This document shows, piece by piece, positions 5,039 to 6,596 of a stretch of 6,596 nucleotides of DNA. The position numbers and the translations under genes were made by a program. Position 1 is the first letter of the stretch; every line of letters begins with the position of its first letter. The notes under the pieces are model-generated. The model did no database searches and had not been told where the DNA came from. It saw nothing but the letters and a program-made list of their open reading frames with translations. This DNA is from Micrococcales bacterium (GTDB taxonomy: Bacteria; Actinomycetota; Actinomycetes; Actinomycetales; Dermatophilaceae): positions 1 through 6,596 of the forward strand of contig JAUNUZ010000135.1 in NCBI GenBank assembly GCA_030537915.1. Direction: 5' to 3'.

Positions 5039-6559
5039 ATGACGCAGGACCCCTCCGGGCAGCAACGGGCCACCCCTGACGACCCTGCGCAGCTCCACGT
5101 CAACGATCCGCGCCGGATCCGCGCCCAAATCCAGGAGTACACCGCCAAGCACCCCGAGTCGGCCACAGGGCCGGCTTCGAGGGCGGCCCGTTCGGCAACC
5201 ATCGACTCATCGACGCCGCGCGAGCACACCTTCGACCTGGTCGTTCGCGGGGAGCGCGTCCTCACGACGGCCGGCATCGTGCCGCGCGAAGTCGGTATCC
5301 GCGACGGGCGCATCGCGGCTATCGAGCCGCTAGGCAACGCGCTCGACGGCGCCAGCGTCATCCAGCTGGCGCCGGAAGAGGTGCTCATGCCAGGCCTCGT
5401 CGACACGCACGTCCACGTCAACGAACCCGGCCGGACGGAGTGGGAGGGCTTCGCAACCGCGACCAAGGCCGCGGCCGCGGGCGGGGTAACGACGATCCTG
5501 GACATGCCGCTGAACTCGATTCCCTCGACCGTCAACGGTCCGGCGCTTGAGTACAAGCGTTTGGTGGCGCAGCCGCAGGCCTTCGTCGACGTCGGCTTCT
5601 GGGGCGGCGCCGTGCCAGGCAACAACGGCGACCTGCGCGAACTGCACGACGCCGGGGTCTTCGGCTTCAAGTGCTTCCTGCTGCACTCCGGGGTAGATGA
5701 GTTCCCGCCGCTCACGCCCGACGAGCTCGAAGAGGATCTGGCGACGCTGGCGACCTACGACGCGATGATGATCGTGCACGCCGAGGACTCGCGGACGATC
5801 AATCGCGCGCCGCACTGCGAAGGAGACGTCTACGAGCGCTTCCTCGCGTCCCGACCGCGCGGCGCCGAAAACCTCGCGATCGCCGAGGTCATCGAACGAG
5901 CCCGCTGGACCGGCGCCAAGGCGCACATCCTGCATCTGTCCTCGAGCGACGCCCTGCCGATGATCCGCTCCGCCAAGGCCGACGGCATCAACCTCTCCGT
6001 CGAGACGTGCCCGCACTACCTGTCGCTCATCGCCGAGCAGATCCCCAACGGCGCTACCGCCTACAAATGCTGCCCGCCGATCCGTGAGGTCGGCAACCGC
6101 GAGTTGCTCTGGGAGGGGTTGCTGGACGGGACGATCGACTACATCGCCTCGGACCACTCGCCCTCGACCCTGGCGCTCAAGGACCTGGACAACGGAGACT
6201 TCGGCGTGGCCTGGGGTGGAATTGCCTCGGTGCAGCTCGCACTCCCGATCATCTGGACCGAGGCCCGTCGGCGCGGGGTCCCGCTGGAACAGGTGGTCTC
6301 GTGGATGGCGACGAAGCCGGCCGATCGCGTCGGGCTGCGCTCCAAGGGGCGGCTCGCGGTCGGCTACGATGCCGACCTATCGATCTTCGCCCCCGACGAC
6401 GGTTTCGTGGTCAAGGTCGGCGAGCTGTACCACCGCAACCCACTGTCCCCGTACGACGGGCAGGTGCTGTCCGGTCGCGTGCGTCGCACGTTCCTGCGCG
6501 GCGAGCAGGTGGACTTCGAGACCCCGCACGGTCAGCTCCTGCGCCTCGGCGAGGCCTGA
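5039..6559 (+). CDS. allB: Allantoinase with an N-terminal extension
   Basis: A 506-residue cyclic amidohydrolase that hydrolyses allantoin to allantoate. The binuclear metal site is complete: His124 and His126 (DTHVHVNEPGRTEWEGF), the carbamylated lysine Lys211 (GFKCFLLHSG), His247 (IVHAED), the HILHLSS histidines (296/299) and Asp372 (IASDHSP). The C-terminal part (RVGLRSKGRLAVGYDADLSI) is the usual return strand region. Family members usually have about 450 residues; here the conserved fold begins at TFDLVVRGERV (64-74), preceded by about 63 polar, Pro/Ala/Ser-rich residues. The ATG at 5039 follows GGAAGG (5025-5030) by eight bases. No in-frame ATG, GTG or TTG occurs again before codon 81, already inside the conserved region. 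The upstream in-frame GTG at 4985 has no ribosome binding site. Dihydropyrimidinase or hydantoinase are related alternatives, but the motif pattern and the gcl-hyi-glxR neighbours favour allantoinase. Confidence 0.94.
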   Translation: MTQDPSGQQRATPDDPAQLHVNDPRRIRAQIQEYTAKHPESATGPASRAARSATIDSSTPREHTFDLVVRGERVLTTAGIVPREVGIRDGRIAAIEPLGNALDGASVIQLAPEEVLMPGLVDTHVHVNEPGRTEWEGFATATKAAAAGGVTTILDMPLNSIPSTVNGPALEYKRLVAQPQAFVDVGFWGGAVPGNNGDLRELHDAGVFGFKCFLLHSGVDEFPPLTPDELEEDLATLATYDAMMIVHAEDSRTINRAPHCEGDVYERFLASRPRGAENLAIAEVIERARWTGAKAHILHLSSSDALPMIRSAKADGINLSVETCPHYLSLIAEQIPNGATAYKCCPPIREVGNRELLWEGLLDGTIDYIASDHSPSTLALKDLDNGDFGVAWGGIASVQLALPIIWTEARRRGVPLEQVVSWMATKPADRVGLRSKGRLAVGYDADLSIFAPDDGFVVKVGELYHRNPLSPYDGQVLSGRVRRTFLRGEQVDFETPHGQLLRLGEA

Positions 6560-6560
6560 C

Positions 6561-6590
6561 CCCTGCCCGACCGCCACCTTCGCAGGGTGG
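6561..6590 (+). terminator. Possible hairpin after allB
   Basis: CCCTGC (6561-6566) can pair with GCAGGG (6582-6587), or alternatively CCACC (6574-6578) with GGTGG (6586-6590). The two folds exclude each other. The region begins two bases after the allB stop, but the window ends at 6596, so the structure downstream cannot be judged. Confidence 0.3.
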
Positions 6591-6596
6591 GCCGGG

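Noticed and set aside
5011..5079. Small open frame of 22 codons overlapping the allB start (possible leader peptide)
   Set aside because: There is no ribosome binding site before 5011; the ATG is simply part of the 16-bp palindrome.
3593..5152. Long antisense open frame (519 codons) opposite gcl
   Set aside because: It is a mirror of gcl codon bias in GC-rich DNA, has no recognisable domain, and crosses the gcl-allB spacer and hairpins; the sense protein is unambiguous.
1..6596. An undescribed defence or mobile system
   Set aside because: All complete genes belong to the known allantoin/glyoxylate pathway; no transposase, integrase, CRISPR repeats, toxin-antitoxin pair or tRNA was seen.

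Overview
The window is a stretch of high-GC bacterial chromosome carrying most of a compact allantoin/glyoxylate utilisation locus. The GC-rich third codon positions, the TANNNT-type -10 elements and the strong GC hairpins without a U-tract fit an actinobacterium. The order or genus cannot be fixed from the sequence alone. Nothing suggests mobile DNA, CRISPR, tRNA or rRNA.

Layout: positions 1-78 (minus strand) hold the first 26 codons of an unidentified gene that runs off the left edge. Positions 79-266 hold its promoter and the terminator of the next gene. Positions 267-1058 (minus) encode an IclR-family regulator, probably an AllR-type glyoxylate/allantoin sensor. Positions 1059-1324 are a divergent control region with a good promoter and a repeated TTTCCACA element. 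Four plus-strand genes follow: hyi (hydroxypyruvate isomerase, 1325-2131), glxR (tartronate semialdehyde reductase, 2218-3099), gcl (glyoxylate carboligase, 3110-4888) and allB (allantoinase, 5039-6559). glxR and gcl are tightly coupled (10 nt apart). hyi-glxR (86 nt) and gcl-allB (150 nt) are separated by gaps containing inverted repeats.

How the genes work together: AllB opens the allantoin ring to allantoate. Enzymes not in this window would take allantoate through ureidoglycolate to glyoxylate. Gcl joins two glyoxylates into tartronate semialdehyde plus CO2. GlxR reduces this to D-glycerate, and Hyi interconverts tartronate semialdehyde and hydroxypyruvate. Glycerate kinase, allantoate amidohydrolase, ureidoglycolate lyase and a permease are not in the window. 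The divergent IclR-type protein retains residues that match the glyoxylate-binding positions recalled for E. coli AllR, so release of repression by glyoxylate is a reasonable inference.

The pathway itself is known. I see no undescribed enzymatic system. The points worth a second look are regulatory: the operator-like repeats over the hyi promoter, a probably leaderless regulator gene, stacked hairpins and a 16-bp perfect palindrome before allB. In addition, allB has an obligatory N-terminal extension of about 63 residues.
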